A stretch of DNA of 64,000 bases from CAZJGG01 sp964545475 (GTDB lineage Bacteria > Bacillota > Clostridia > Lachnospirales > JAISER01): the NCBI GenBank assembly GCA_964545475.1, contig CAZJGG010000006.1, positions 1 to 64,000 on the forward strand, given 5' to 3'. The position numbers and the translations under genes were made by a program. How positions within the stretch are numbered: the stretch's first letter is position 1; each line of letters opens with the position of its first letter. Below are positions 1-6,010 of the stretch, piece by piece. The notes beneath the pieces were generated by a model. The model ran no database searches. It worked only from the letters and a program-made list of their open reading frames with translations, and was not told the DNA's origin.

Positions 1-32
1 TAATACAAAAGCGGCTTTGTTTTTTTCTTAAA

Positions 33-63
33 TGACCCGTAGGGGAGTCGAACCCTTGTTTCG
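33..63. other. Attachment site: displaced copy of the tRNA-Glu 3' end
   Basis: These 31 bases match 3809..3839, which is the T-arm and acceptor 3' end of the tRNA-Glu gene, with one mismatch at 56. A direct copy of a tRNA 3' end lying 3.8 kb from the intact gene, next to an integrase, is the usual mark of site-specific integration. It defines the far end of the prophage-like element. Confidence 0.85.
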
Positions 64-164
64 TTCTAACGATTTTACTATGTTTTTTAGTAATAGCACA
101 ATCCTGTGAAATCAAGGTTTACTTGTTGCATTGTTTTAAGTATTTTAACTGTATTCAAAAATTT

Positions 165-182
165 GTGTTAAAAATGTGTTAA
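165..182. promoter_or_regulatory. Putative integrase arm-type sites (near end)
   Basis: Two direct copies of GTGTTAA start at 165 and 176, 11 bp apart. The same motif occurs twice with the same 11-bp spacing at 3736 and 3747, inside the other end of the element. Tyrosine integrases of this kind bind short direct repeats flanking the core site, so these are candidate arm sites. No binding has been shown. Confidence 0.55.
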
Positions 183-185
183 TTC

Positions 186-897
186 TTATATCAGGTTCGA
201 TAGTTTCCTTATTGCCTTTTCATTTTCTGATGTGTCAATATGCGTATATATAGCGGCTGTTGTGCTTATGTCTGTATGACCCATAAGAATTGAAGCAGTT
301 TTAAGCTGTACGGCGCTTTCAAAAAGCAAAGTGCAAAATGTATGCCGGACCGTGTGGAATTTCTTGTTAGGTATCCCCAGCTTTTTTAAAGAACTTTTAA
401 AGCTGTCTTGCACTGTTGAAGCTTCCCTATAACTGCATGAAGCGGAACTAAAGCATGGTTATGGATATAAGGCAAAAGCTTATCGCTTATAGGTACTACC
501 CGGACGCCGTTCTTTGTTTTAGGCGCTTTAATAACTTGTATCCGCTGCCCTTCATATGTCATTTTCTTTTTTGATATATTAGTAAAAATTTCTATTTCTT
601 TTTTGGCGGTATCGTCTTTTTTAAGGGTAATAGCAATCATAGGATTTTTTGCTATCAAATCCTCCTTAAGCGCATATTTAGGCAATCAAAAGGCTGAATA
701 TTTGTCGTAACCAACTGAAAGCCCTTTGTTAATGTTCTGCAGGTATTCATCTTTCTTTGCTTCTGCTTCTTTTTAGACGTGCCGTAAAACTGTTTTCGTA
801 TGGGGTTACCGTCTGAATCATGCCCGACTGTTGCCGTCACTCTGTAACAGTTATTGCCATTCGCTTCAAAATTCGTCTTTCTAGCCAACTTAATCAC
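186..897 (-). pseudogene. Tyrosine integrase of the prophage-like element, frameshifted
   Basis: Three reading frames each hold a piece of one phage integrase. The N-terminal piece starts at a GTG at 897 and has an Arm-DNA-binding sequence (YRVTATVGHD). A middle piece runs to about 386, and the C-terminal piece (from about 413) keeps the HxxR box (FHTVRH), the GHTDISTT histidine box and the catalytic tyrosine in IYTHID. The frames differ, and the core-binding region between the first two pieces is largely missing. A typical integrase of this family has about 370-400 residues, so the gene is both frameshifted and shortened. It lies next to the displaced att copy, where an element integrase is expected. 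The element can no longer excise by itself. Confidence 0.8.
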
Positions 898-1288
898 CCC
901 TTGCTAAATCGTCTAAATATCTCCTGTAGCGTTTTGGAATGTCTATTCTTACTAGATAGCCTAATTCAAGTAGAAATGCCGATATGATCGAAAATCCGTC
1001 ATTGTAGAACGCTTTTATGCGCCTGCACCTGTCCGTTATGTTTTTATAGTTTTGGGGGCATACAAACGTCCAATCTGCACCGTCACTGTCAACGATTATT
1101 CTGAAATACTTGTCTATATCCAGTGGGCTTATGCCGCATTTGTTTAAGAGTATATTGTGTTCTACGCCCTCATCTAGGGCGGCAATATACGACTGTTCGC
1201 CGTCAAATGCTATTACTGCTATAAGCGGTTCATCTGTGGCTATGCAGTTGTCAATTGTCTGTTTGTTTGGGTATGGGGTTATTGTCAT
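890..1288 (-). CDS. Hypothetical protein of the prophage-like element
   Basis: This ORF of about 132 residues lies between the repressor and the integrase. I do not recognise a family. It is acidic in the first two thirds and ends in a basic stretch (KRYRRYLDDLARGD). Its stop overlaps the integrase GTG by a few bases, so the two were probably translationally coupled. The ATG at 1288 is preferred over the GTG at 1297 because the purine-rich AAAGGA lies at a workable distance. Its 5' end overlaps the 3' end of the repressor by about 40 bp. The position suggests an accessory lysogeny function, but that is inference. Confidence 0.5.
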   Translation of the reverse strand: MTITPYPNKQTIDNCIATDEPLIAVIAFDGEQSYIAALDEGVEHNILLNKCGISPLDIDKYFRIIVDSDGADWTFVCPQNYKNITDRCRRIKAFYNDGFSIISAFLLELGYLVRIDIPKRYRRYLDDLARGD

Positions 1289-1847
1289 GAGGTTCACCGT
1301 CCTTTTTATTTGATAGTTTGTTTAATATTTGGATAGCTTGAAATACCGAAAAATCTTTTATGTTCTGCAGGAATGTAAGATAAAATAAAAAGTCGTAGTC
1401 TGCTCCCGAAATAGTAAATTCTGTTTTATCGGGGGCTATAATTATTTTGTGGTTATTTTTATCTTTTAGCTTGAATCCCCATTCTTTCAATATTTGCTCT
1501 ACATAGAAGCGCAACTTGTTTTCGTTTCCAGCGCTCTCTTTTATAGTCTTTTTAAAGTCTTTGTAGGCATCAACATCACCGTTAAATTGTTCTGGTATAT
1601 ACTCATCATACAGACCGTAGTTATCAAGCAATTTGGGAACAGACATTCCAAAAGCGGCAGCAATTTTTTCGAGTACCTCATATTTTATTGCCCGTTTGCC
1701 TAACTCATATTGAGATATTGCCTGCTCAGAAACGCCTATTATCCCCCCTAATTCCTTCATTGTTAAGCCTTGCGCTTTTCTTTCTTCTCGTATTATAGAA
1801 CCGATATCATATTCAAAATCAAATAAGCCGTCCACGTAATCACCCAT
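1251..1847 (-). CDS. XRE-family (CI-like) transcriptional repressor
   Basis: The first 75 residues form a Cro/C1-type helix-turn-helix (RKAQGLTMKELGGIIGVSEQ, then AISQYELGKR). The C-terminal half of about 120 residues matches no domain I know and has no peptidase Ser-Lys dyad that I can see. The gene diverges from a small Cro-like gene at 1944, which is the usual lysogeny switch. ATG 1847 is preferred because upstream codons would sit in a likely -10 region (TAATAAT at 1852..1858). That would make the message nearly leaderless, as for some phage repressors. It probably held the element silent. Confidence 0.75.
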   Translation of the reverse strand: MGDYVDGLFDFEYDIGSIIREERKAQGLTMKELGGIIGVSEQAISQYELGKRAIKYEVLEKIAAAFGMSVPKLLDNYGLYDEYIPEQFNGDVDAYKDFKKTIKESAGNENKLRFYVEQILKEWGFKLKDKNNHKIIIAPDKTEFTISGADYDFLFYLTFLQNIKDFSVFQAIQILNKLSNKKDGEPHDNNPIPKQTDN

Positions 1848-1943
1848 GTACATTATTACATACTTTAACACAAAAGTAAACACTCTGAGTAATAAATATA
1901 CATATTTACATTGACAACTAAACGAAATGAAGAGGTTGAAGCT

Positions 1944-2144
1944 ATGAAACTAAACAGACTAAAACTTGATATTGCTTTTGCTAAAAGCGGACTAACTTCC
2001 CAAAGTATTCGTACAAGGCACGGCATATCAAGCACAACTATTGCAAAAGCAAAAAAGGGCGAAGACATACGCCCTGCAGCAGTTGGCAGAATTGCAAAAG
2101 CCTTAAATATTGAAGTCGAATATCTTTTAGCAGAGGAAGTGTAA
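1944..2144 (+). CDS. Small Cro-like XRE DNA-binding protein
   Basis: This is a 66-residue helix-turn-helix protein (FAKSGLTSQSIRTRHGISST, then TIAKAKKGED) ending in the VEYLLAEE pattern usual for XRE proteins. ATG 1944 is chosen because AGAGG at 1931..1935 lies 8 bp upstream. It diverges from the 1847 repressor, so it is most likely the Cro/antirepressor side of the switch. It is followed within 3 bp by the next small DNA-binding ORF. Confidence 0.7.
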   Translation: MKLNRLKLDIAFAKSGLTSQSIRTRHGISSTTIAKAKKGEDIRPAAVGRIAKALNIEVEYLLAEEV

Positions 2145-2146
2145 CC

Positions 2147-2419
2147 GTGCAGGAAACAATTATTCCAAAGGACACAAGATTTGTAACTATTAAGCGTTAT
2201 TGTGAAATTAGCGGATTATCCTACGCCACAGTTGACCACATGTGTAAGACAGGGCAGCTCACATACATAACCACAGAAAGTGGGTTAAGGCGCATTGACA
2301 CACGCTCATGCAACACAGATATGCAACCGCTCATTAAACGGCTTTACAAGCAGGAGAAGCTTATGCAAGCTTTGTGCCGGCAGTTTAATACGCCGCTTCC
2401 TAAGTCGGGCATAGTTTAG
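2147..2419 (+). CDS. Small helix-turn-helix protein, excisionase-like
   Basis: The 90-residue protein starts at a GTG just after the Cro-like gene. The segment from about residue 12 to 50 (FVTIKRYCEISGLSYATVDH) resembles the winged helix of MerR/excisionase proteins, which read a sequence through a first helix and a basic wing (GLRRID). Gene order repressor-Cro-Xis-primase is common in small Firmicute prophages and integrative elements. The exact role (Xis or early regulator) is inferred from position. Confidence 0.55.
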   Translation: MQETIIPKDTRFVTIKRYCEISGLSYATVDHMCKTGQLTYITTESGLRRIDTRSCNTDMQPLIKRLYKQEKLMQALCRQFNTPLPKSGIV

Positions 2420-2422
2420 GCG

Positions 2423-2537
2423 GTGTTGACCATTAACTTTGAGAACATACCAAGCAACTTAAAGCAACTTAATCAATGGGTTAATTGGGGCTACAGCAAA
2501 GATAAACCCAAAGCCCCAACAAATCCCAAAACACTAA
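2423..2537 (+). pseudogene. Phage/plasmid-type primase, 5' fragment
   Basis: Starting at GTG 2423, about 38 codons read FENIPSNLKQLNQWVNWGYS and then KDKPKAPTNPKT. This is the characteristic N-terminus of phage P4-type and bifunctional primase-polymerase proteins, which normally run for several hundred residues. The frame is cut by a MITE at 2538, and what follows the MITE is a capsid gene rather than primase. Most of the replication and packaging genes have therefore been lost at this point. Confidence 0.65.
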
Positions 2538-2701
2538 GAGGCTGTTTAGAATCTCGCTTTAGGCGTATTTTTGAGTGATTTTTTTGTTAGGCAAGGAAGC
2601 GTGGAACGTTCATACTGAACAAGGTATGGGCGTTTCACGCTGACGTAGAATAACGAAAAAATAACCAAAAATACGGCTGAATGGAGATTCTAAACAGCCT
2701 C
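2538..2701. mobile_element. MITE, family A copy 1 (164 bp)
   Basis: The element has near-perfect 18-bp terminal inverted repeats (GAGGCTGTTTAGAATCTC at the left end) and no coding capacity. Copy 2 at 48973..49136 has the same length and related ends. The inner 60 bp contains CAAGGAAG, a hairpin with AACGTTCATACT, and TGACGTAG. It is flanked by TAA (2535..2537) on the left and TTA (2702..2704) on the right. Copy 2 has matching TAA on both sides. Confidence 0.8.
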
Positions 2702-2706
2702 TTAGA

Positions 2707-3330
2707 AAAGACCGTTCGTTCACGTTTGCTATTGATAAATTAGACACGGACTAAACAGGGCAAGTACTTCAAGGAGCTTCTACATTGGCGAGACAATTAA
2801 GTGAAGTCGTTGTTCCAGAGGTTGACAGCAACACATTTACTCAAATGTGTTTAAAAGCAGGGCATAAACCGTCTGCTAAAGCATTAACAAGCTCTAACAT
2901 TTGCGGTGAGATTTTAGCAGCAAATAATGCTCTTGATAACGATGAAGTACCGGAAACAGGTAGAATTATTGTTGTAACACCGGATACATACCTGTTGATG
3001 AAACAATCAAAAGATATTCTTTTTGAAACGAACATAGCTGTTTATGTTTTTGCAAATAGCTATATCGGTAATGATATAAGGCTTAAAGGGGTTATCGCAA
3101 TGCTTGACGGGGCAATGATTATGCGTGTTCCTGCTAACAGTCTTCCGGCAGGGTTTGGCTTTATGGTATGTCATCCATCCGCTTGCGTTGCACCTACTAA
3201 ATTGGCAGATTATAAAATCCACGATAACCCACCCGGCATTAGCGGTTCATTGATTGAGGGGCGTATTGCATATGATGCTCATGTGTTGGAAAATAAGGCT
3301 TGTGCAATTTACTATCAGGCAAATAGTTAA
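2707..3330 (+). pseudogene. Phage major capsid-like protein, N-terminally truncated
   Basis: Directly after the MITE the frame reads DRSFTFAIDKLDTD, hits TAA at 2752, and continues in the same frame as VVPEVDSNTFTQMC, EVPETGRIIVVTPDTYLLMK and RLKGVIAMLDGAMIMRVPAN. These pieces are typical of HK97-like major capsid proteins of Firmicute phages. The N-terminal third is missing and an in-frame stop separates the first 15 codons. A stretch of about 11 residues (NIAVYVFANSY) replaces a single expected residue and is encoded by a half MITE at 3028..3064. The gene is a relic. Confidence 0.65.
3028..3064. repeat. Half of a family-B MITE inside the capsid remnant
   Basis: The 37 bases from ACGAACATAGC to AATAGCTATA match the right half of the 99-bp element at 57381..57479 with one difference, and closely match the element at 62022..62120 in reverse complement. 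The rest of the element is absent here. The reading frame stays open across it. Confidence 0.75.
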
Positions 3331-3384
3331 CAATCCATTTGTGGGCGTGTAGCTTCCGGCTATGCGCCCATATGAAATTTCAAC

Positions 3385-3413
3385 TTTACAAACAGGAACG
3401 TATATTGTATAAT
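3385..3413 (+). promoter_or_regulatory. Promoter of the antisense (antitoxin) RNA
   Basis: TTTACA at 3385..3390 and TATAAT at 3408..3413 are separated by 17 bp. No ORF follows. The transcript would start near 3420 and run into the hairpin terminator ending at 3545, antisense to the 3' part of the small toxin message. Confidence 0.65.
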
Positions 3414-3419
3414 GTGGGT

Positions 3420-3545
3420 AATACAAAGAAAGAGAGTGCGGCAAACACCCTCTTTCCGGCATATCGCTAAGCGGTATGGCTGAACCAAAATAATATTAGG
3501 TTATGAAAATAAGCCATGTCCATGCCTAGGAGGGCTTATTTTTTT
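3420..3545 (+). ncRNA. Candidate antisense antitoxin RNA (RatA/SR4-like)
   Basis: A strong promoter upstream and a terminator at its end define an RNA of about 125 nt without coding capacity. It has an internal stem (AAAGAGAGTG pairing with CACCCTCTTT). It converges with the holin-like toxin gene and overlaps its last codons and 3' untranslated region. This is the arrangement of the Bacillus txpA/RatA and bsrG/SR4 type I toxin-antitoxin systems. Both its existence as an RNA and its function are inferred. Confidence 0.5.
3507..3545 (+). terminator. Intrinsic terminator of the antisense RNA
   Basis: AAATAAGCC at 3507..3515 pairs with GGCTTATTT at 3533..3541, followed by a T run to 3545. The hairpin overlaps the stop region of the toxin gene on the opposite strand. 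Confidence 0.7.
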
Positions 3546-3622
3546 GTGTTCAGATATGTAACATACGCTATACATATTACTATAAAAGATAGCAATAAAT
3601 CTAACGTTTCATACATTGTCAT
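3536..3622 (-). CDS. Small holin-like toxin (TxpA/BsrG type), 28 aa
   Basis: The frame encodes MTMYETLDLLLSFIVICIAY followed by VTYLNTKK. The pattern M-(S/T)-x-Y-E-x-L, one hydrophobic membrane helix (about residues 7-24) and a short Lys tail is that of putative holin-like toxins of type I toxin-antitoxin systems in Firmicutes. AAAGGCGGTG lies a few bases upstream of ATG 3622, and a consensus promoter lies at 3684..3712. The known relatives insert in the membrane and depolarise it or disturb the envelope. The gene sits at the tRNA-side edge of the prophage remnant and is the only element gene apart from the regulators that still looks intact, which suggests it helps to retain the locus. It is short, so the call rests on pattern and context. 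Confidence 0.6.
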   Translation of the reverse strand: MTMYETLDLLLSFIVICIAYVTYLNTKK

Positions 3623-3654
3623 AGGCTTCACCGCCTTTCGGAAGTTCAGCCAAC

Positions 3655-3704
3655 AAAAAACCGCCCTTTGATATGCTTGTTAAATAATAGCATATTTGGG
3701 CGGT
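3655..3704 (-). terminator. Hairpin with T run between tRNA-Glu and the toxin
   Basis: On the minus strand ACCGCCC with AAATATGC pairs with GCATAT and GGGCGGT, followed by six T. It would end read-through from the tRNA-Glu gene. Its left arm lies in the spacer of the toxin promoter, so a transcript begun at that promoter lacks the left arm and would escape termination. Confidence 0.55.
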
Positions 3705-3712
3705 AACGTCAA
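3684..3712 (-). promoter_or_regulatory. Promoter of the small holin-like toxin
   Basis: On the minus strand TTGACG (3712..3707) and TATTAT (3689..3684) are 17 bp apart. The start would be near 3677, giving a 5' leader of about 55 nt before ATG 3622. Confidence 0.65.
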
Positions 3713-3735
3713 ATTTAGTGCTACGAAAAACTTAT

Positions 3736-3754
3736 GTGTTAAATTAGTGTTAAA
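3736..3754. promoter_or_regulatory. Putative integrase arm-type sites (tRNA end)
   Basis: GTGTTAAA occurs at 3736 and 3747, 11 bp apart, 55-70 bp inside the att copy at 3809. It mirrors the pair at 165 and 176 near the other end. Confidence 0.5.
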
Positions 3755-3808
3755 GTTAAAAGGAATACAAGCTTTAAATGCCTGTATTCCTTGATTTTTA
3801 AAGCAAAG

Positions 3809-3839
3809 TGACCCGTAGGGGAGTCGAACCCCTGTTTCG
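3809..3839. other. Attachment site within tRNA-Glu
   Basis: This is the 3' end of the tRNA-Glu gene and matches 33..63 with one mismatch. Integration here keeps the tRNA gene complete. The distance between the two copies gives an element of about 3.78 kb. Confidence 0.85.
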
Positions 3840-3880
3840 GCCGTGAGAGGGCCACGTCTTGACCACTTGACCAACGGGCC
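3809..3880 (-). tRNA. tRNA-Glu, anticodon CTC
   Basis: Read on the minus strand, the 72-nt gene folds as a cloverleaf. Acceptor GGCCCGT pairs with ACGGGTC, including one G-T pair. The anticodon loop CTCTCAC has CTC at positions 34-36, the T-arm contains GGGGTTCGACTCCCC, and the discriminator is A. CCA is not encoded, so the CCA-adding enzyme at 44558 is needed. The gene lies just downstream of divIC and is the integration target of the prophage-like element. Confidence 0.95.
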
Positions 3881-3884
3881 TTTT

Positions 3885-4172
3885 TTAATACTTCTTTGAA
3901 TCATTGAAGAAAAGAGTTTCGTCGGAATGGATAAAGCCCAATTGCTCACGGGCTATTTTTTCAACGTAGGCGTCGCTCTCGTAATAGTCTTTGTCTTTAA
4001 CGAGACTTTCGGCTTTTTTTTGCTCATCTTCAATAAGCTTGGTATATTTAGCTTCTTCATTTAAAAGCACTGTGTATTTATGAATCTGCAAGCCAACTGC
4101 TGCACTAAAAGAAATTGTAAGAACGACCCAAAGGGTTAAATAAAAATGTATTGCAATTTTCTTTTTCTTCAT
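3885..4172 (-). CDS. divIC: Septum formation protein of the DivIC/FtsB family
   Basis: The 95-residue protein has a short basic N-terminus (MKKKKIAIHF), one membrane helix at about residues 9-28 and an extracytoplasmic coiled coil (LLNEEAKYTKLIEDEQKKAE), followed by the conserved AREQLGFIHSDE segment of DivIC/FtsB. DivIC joins FtsL and DivIB in the divisome. The order yabP-yabQ-divIC is the same as in Bacillus subtilis, which supports the assignment over a generic FtsB. Confidence 0.85.
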   Translation of the reverse strand: MKKKKIAIHFYLTLWVVLTISFSAAVGLQIHKYTVLLNEEAKYTKLIEDEQKKAESLVKDKDYYESDAYVEKIAREQLGFIHSDETLFFNDSKKY

Positions 4173-4180
4173 TAAAACAC

Positions 4181-4675
4181 CTACACTTTTTTAAAAATAA
4201 TGTCAATGCTTTTAATTGCTTTTGCTTTCTTTATTTTGACATACATTGAAGCTTTTTGCAAGTGTTTTTTTGCAGGAATTACCTTTTTATAAAAATATTT
4301 CAAAGGAATTAACAATAATTTTATAATAAGTTTAATTGGATATAGGACAATGGTTACTGTAGTATAAATGATTTTTTTTACAATATTAATAATAAATACA
4401 GATGTTTTCATAAAAATAGGGCTTAAAGTCACAAAATATAAAAGCATTCCAAGCATTGCGGATATTACAGTAAAGATTCGTATTTCTCCGTTATTAAAAT
4501 GCAGCATAAAATAAAACATGCCGAGAGATGCAATAACCCAATAAATTATATCCTCAATTTGGGTTAATATATCTGCATGTTTAACTGCTATACGAAGTAT
4601 TCTAAAAAAATCGTAAAGCCAGCCGATTAAAAAGCCTATTAAAAGCGTAGCAAAAAAAAGCATAGTTTGACTCAT
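4181..4675 (-). CDS. yabQ: Spore cortex protein YabQ
   Basis: The 164-residue protein has about four to five hydrophobic segments, with FFATLLIGFLIGWLYDFFRI at the start and a basic amphipathic tail (KKVIPAKKHLQK). This is the YabQ pattern. YabQ is a membrane protein of the outer forespore membrane needed for cortex synthesis. It lies between yabP and divIC with gaps of about 10-20 bp, so the three genes form one operon. Confidence 0.8.
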   Translation of the reverse strand: MSQTMLFFATLLIGFLIGWLYDFFRILRIAVKHADILTQIEDIIYWVIASLGMFYFMLHFNNGEIRIFTVISAMLGMLLYFVTLSPIFMKTSVFIINIVKKIIYTTVTIVLYPIKLIIKLLLIPLKYFYKKVIPAKKHLQKASMYVKIKKAKAIKSIDIIFKKV

Positions 4676-4695
4676 AACACCAGCTCATTTCAAGT

Positions 4696-4983
4696 TTATT
4701 TAAACAGCTTTCCCAAAAATGAGGATTTGCCTTTTGAGAATGTATTTTGCTCTTCGTAATGCAGGTTGGAAATTTCTCCGTCTATTTCCAGTTCTCCATT
4801 ATCAAGGTTAAGCCTGTTAACGTGGAGGTTTGTACCTCTTATTATAAGTACGCCCATTTCTGTATCTGTAATTATGGCCTCCTCGTCAAAGGATATAACT
4901 TCTAATACGCCTGTAACAGATATTCTTTCACGGCTTTCAATTATTACGTTGTGCCTTAAAACAGTGCGTTTTTCCTCAGCCAT
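4696..4983 (-). CDS. yabP: Sporulation protein YabP
   Basis: This is a soluble protein of about 95 residues with the YabP/YqfC fold sequence (RERISVTGVLEVISFDEEAI, then GVLIIRGTNLHVNRLNLDNG). ATG 4983 is preferred over 5001 because AAGGGGG lies about 8 bp upstream of it. YabP is a spore coat/cortex protein made in the mother cell under SigE in Bacillus. It is the first gene of the yabP-yabQ-divIC operon. Confidence 0.85.
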   Translation of the reverse strand: MAEEKRTVLRHNVIIESRERISVTGVLEVISFDEEAIITDTEMGVLIIRGTNLHVNRLNLDNGELEIDGEISNLHYEEQNTFSKGKSSFLGKLFK

Positions 4984-5047
4984 TGAAAAAGCCCCCTTCA
5001 TTTTCTAAATAACTAATTATATGAAAGGAGGGCTTTATATTATTACA

Positions 5048-5902
5048 CTATTCATGACTGAATATGGCGGCGCTTACAAAGGATTTAAAGGTTTTACCTT
5101 CTGAAAGCTTGCCTTCAAACAGATAGGCAGGCTGAACAATGCTGTTTTCAAATACATAAACAATGTTACACCTGTTAAGCATTATTTTTGTGTTATTTGG
5201 AAAGTCTACAGGGAGCTCGGCAAAAGCTTCTTCCATTGACTTTATTTTAGAGCCCACAAGTCTTTCATAATGCAAATTATAATATTTAAACTCAGTTACA
5301 TTTCCGAACTTATCAACTAATGCACTTGAAGCAAAGGCATAGTTTTTAACGTTTCCAATTCTGTTAATAAATAATATTTCATAAATATTGCCGTCGGAGC
5401 TAACTTCGGCTTCTTCGTAATTAAGATATAAAAATTTGCTTTCAATAAATTTTACAGCTGCATCAATTGCTTCTTTTTCAGCAATTTCTTTCGTATGTTC
5501 AAAGGTTTCTTTATTTATAAAGTGGAGCATATTAAATAGCTTGTTAACGCTTATTATTTGAGAGCTGTCTGTATATGTGTAAAAATCCTCGGTTTCAGTA
5601 ATATAAGGCTCAATGGGATGTGTTTGCTTGTCTATGCCGAAAAGCGAGAAATAATAAATTGCATCGTTTAATTCGTTTGGTCTATATTTTGGTAAATACA
5701 TGCTAACTGTGCCCATTGGGGCTTTTGCCATGGGAAAAAAAACTTCATAAATTTCTTCAAGCCTTTTCTTGTCTGTAGGTTCGGTTTTTTTAAGGGCAAA
5801 CAAAGCCAGTTCCCCTTTGTTTACAGGAATAGCATAATCTATAAAAACCGAAACAGAAATAAATAAGGCAAGTATAATTAAAAACCGATATTTTTTTCTC
5901 AT
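5048..5902 (-). CDS. Membrane-anchored protein of unknown function, weakly YycI-like
   Basis: The 284-residue protein has one N-terminal membrane helix (FLIILALFISVSVFIDYAIP) and a long outside domain. The outside part has repeated alpha/beta segments and ends with a YLFEGKLSEGKTFKSFVSAA stretch that recalls the C-terminal domain of YycI/YycH-like sensor-kinase modulators. No yycFG genes are nearby, so a role there is not supported by context. I treat the function as unknown. Confidence 0.55.
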   Translation of the reverse strand: MRKKYRFLIILALFISVSVFIDYAIPVNKGELALFALKKTEPTDKKRLEEIYEVFFPMAKAPMGTVSMYLPKYRPNELNDAIYYFSLFGIDKQTHPIEPYITETEDFYTYTDSSQIISVNKLFNMLHFINKETFEHTKEIAEKEAIDAAVKFIESKFLYLNYEEAEVSSDGNIYEILFINRIGNVKNYAFASSALVDKFGNVTEFKYYNLHYERLVGSKIKSMEEAFAELPVDFPNNTKIMLNRCNIVYVFENSIVQPAYLFEGKLSEGKTFKSFVSAAIFSHE

Positions 5903-6010
5903 AACCTCAGCCCCAAAAATAATACTCTAAATAGAGTATAGTACTGAAATTAGTATTGCAAAAACCGGAATTATTTATACTTGCCGTTATTTCAACATGA
6001 AATCACATAT

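Noticed and set aside
33..63. A second tRNA gene
   Set aside because: Only the T-arm and 3' acceptor sequence are present and the 5' parts are missing, so it is an att duplication.
5915..5945. Terminator upstream of glnA's 3' end (TACTCTA palindrome)
   Set aside because: The stem is only about 8 bp, AT-rich and lacks a T run.
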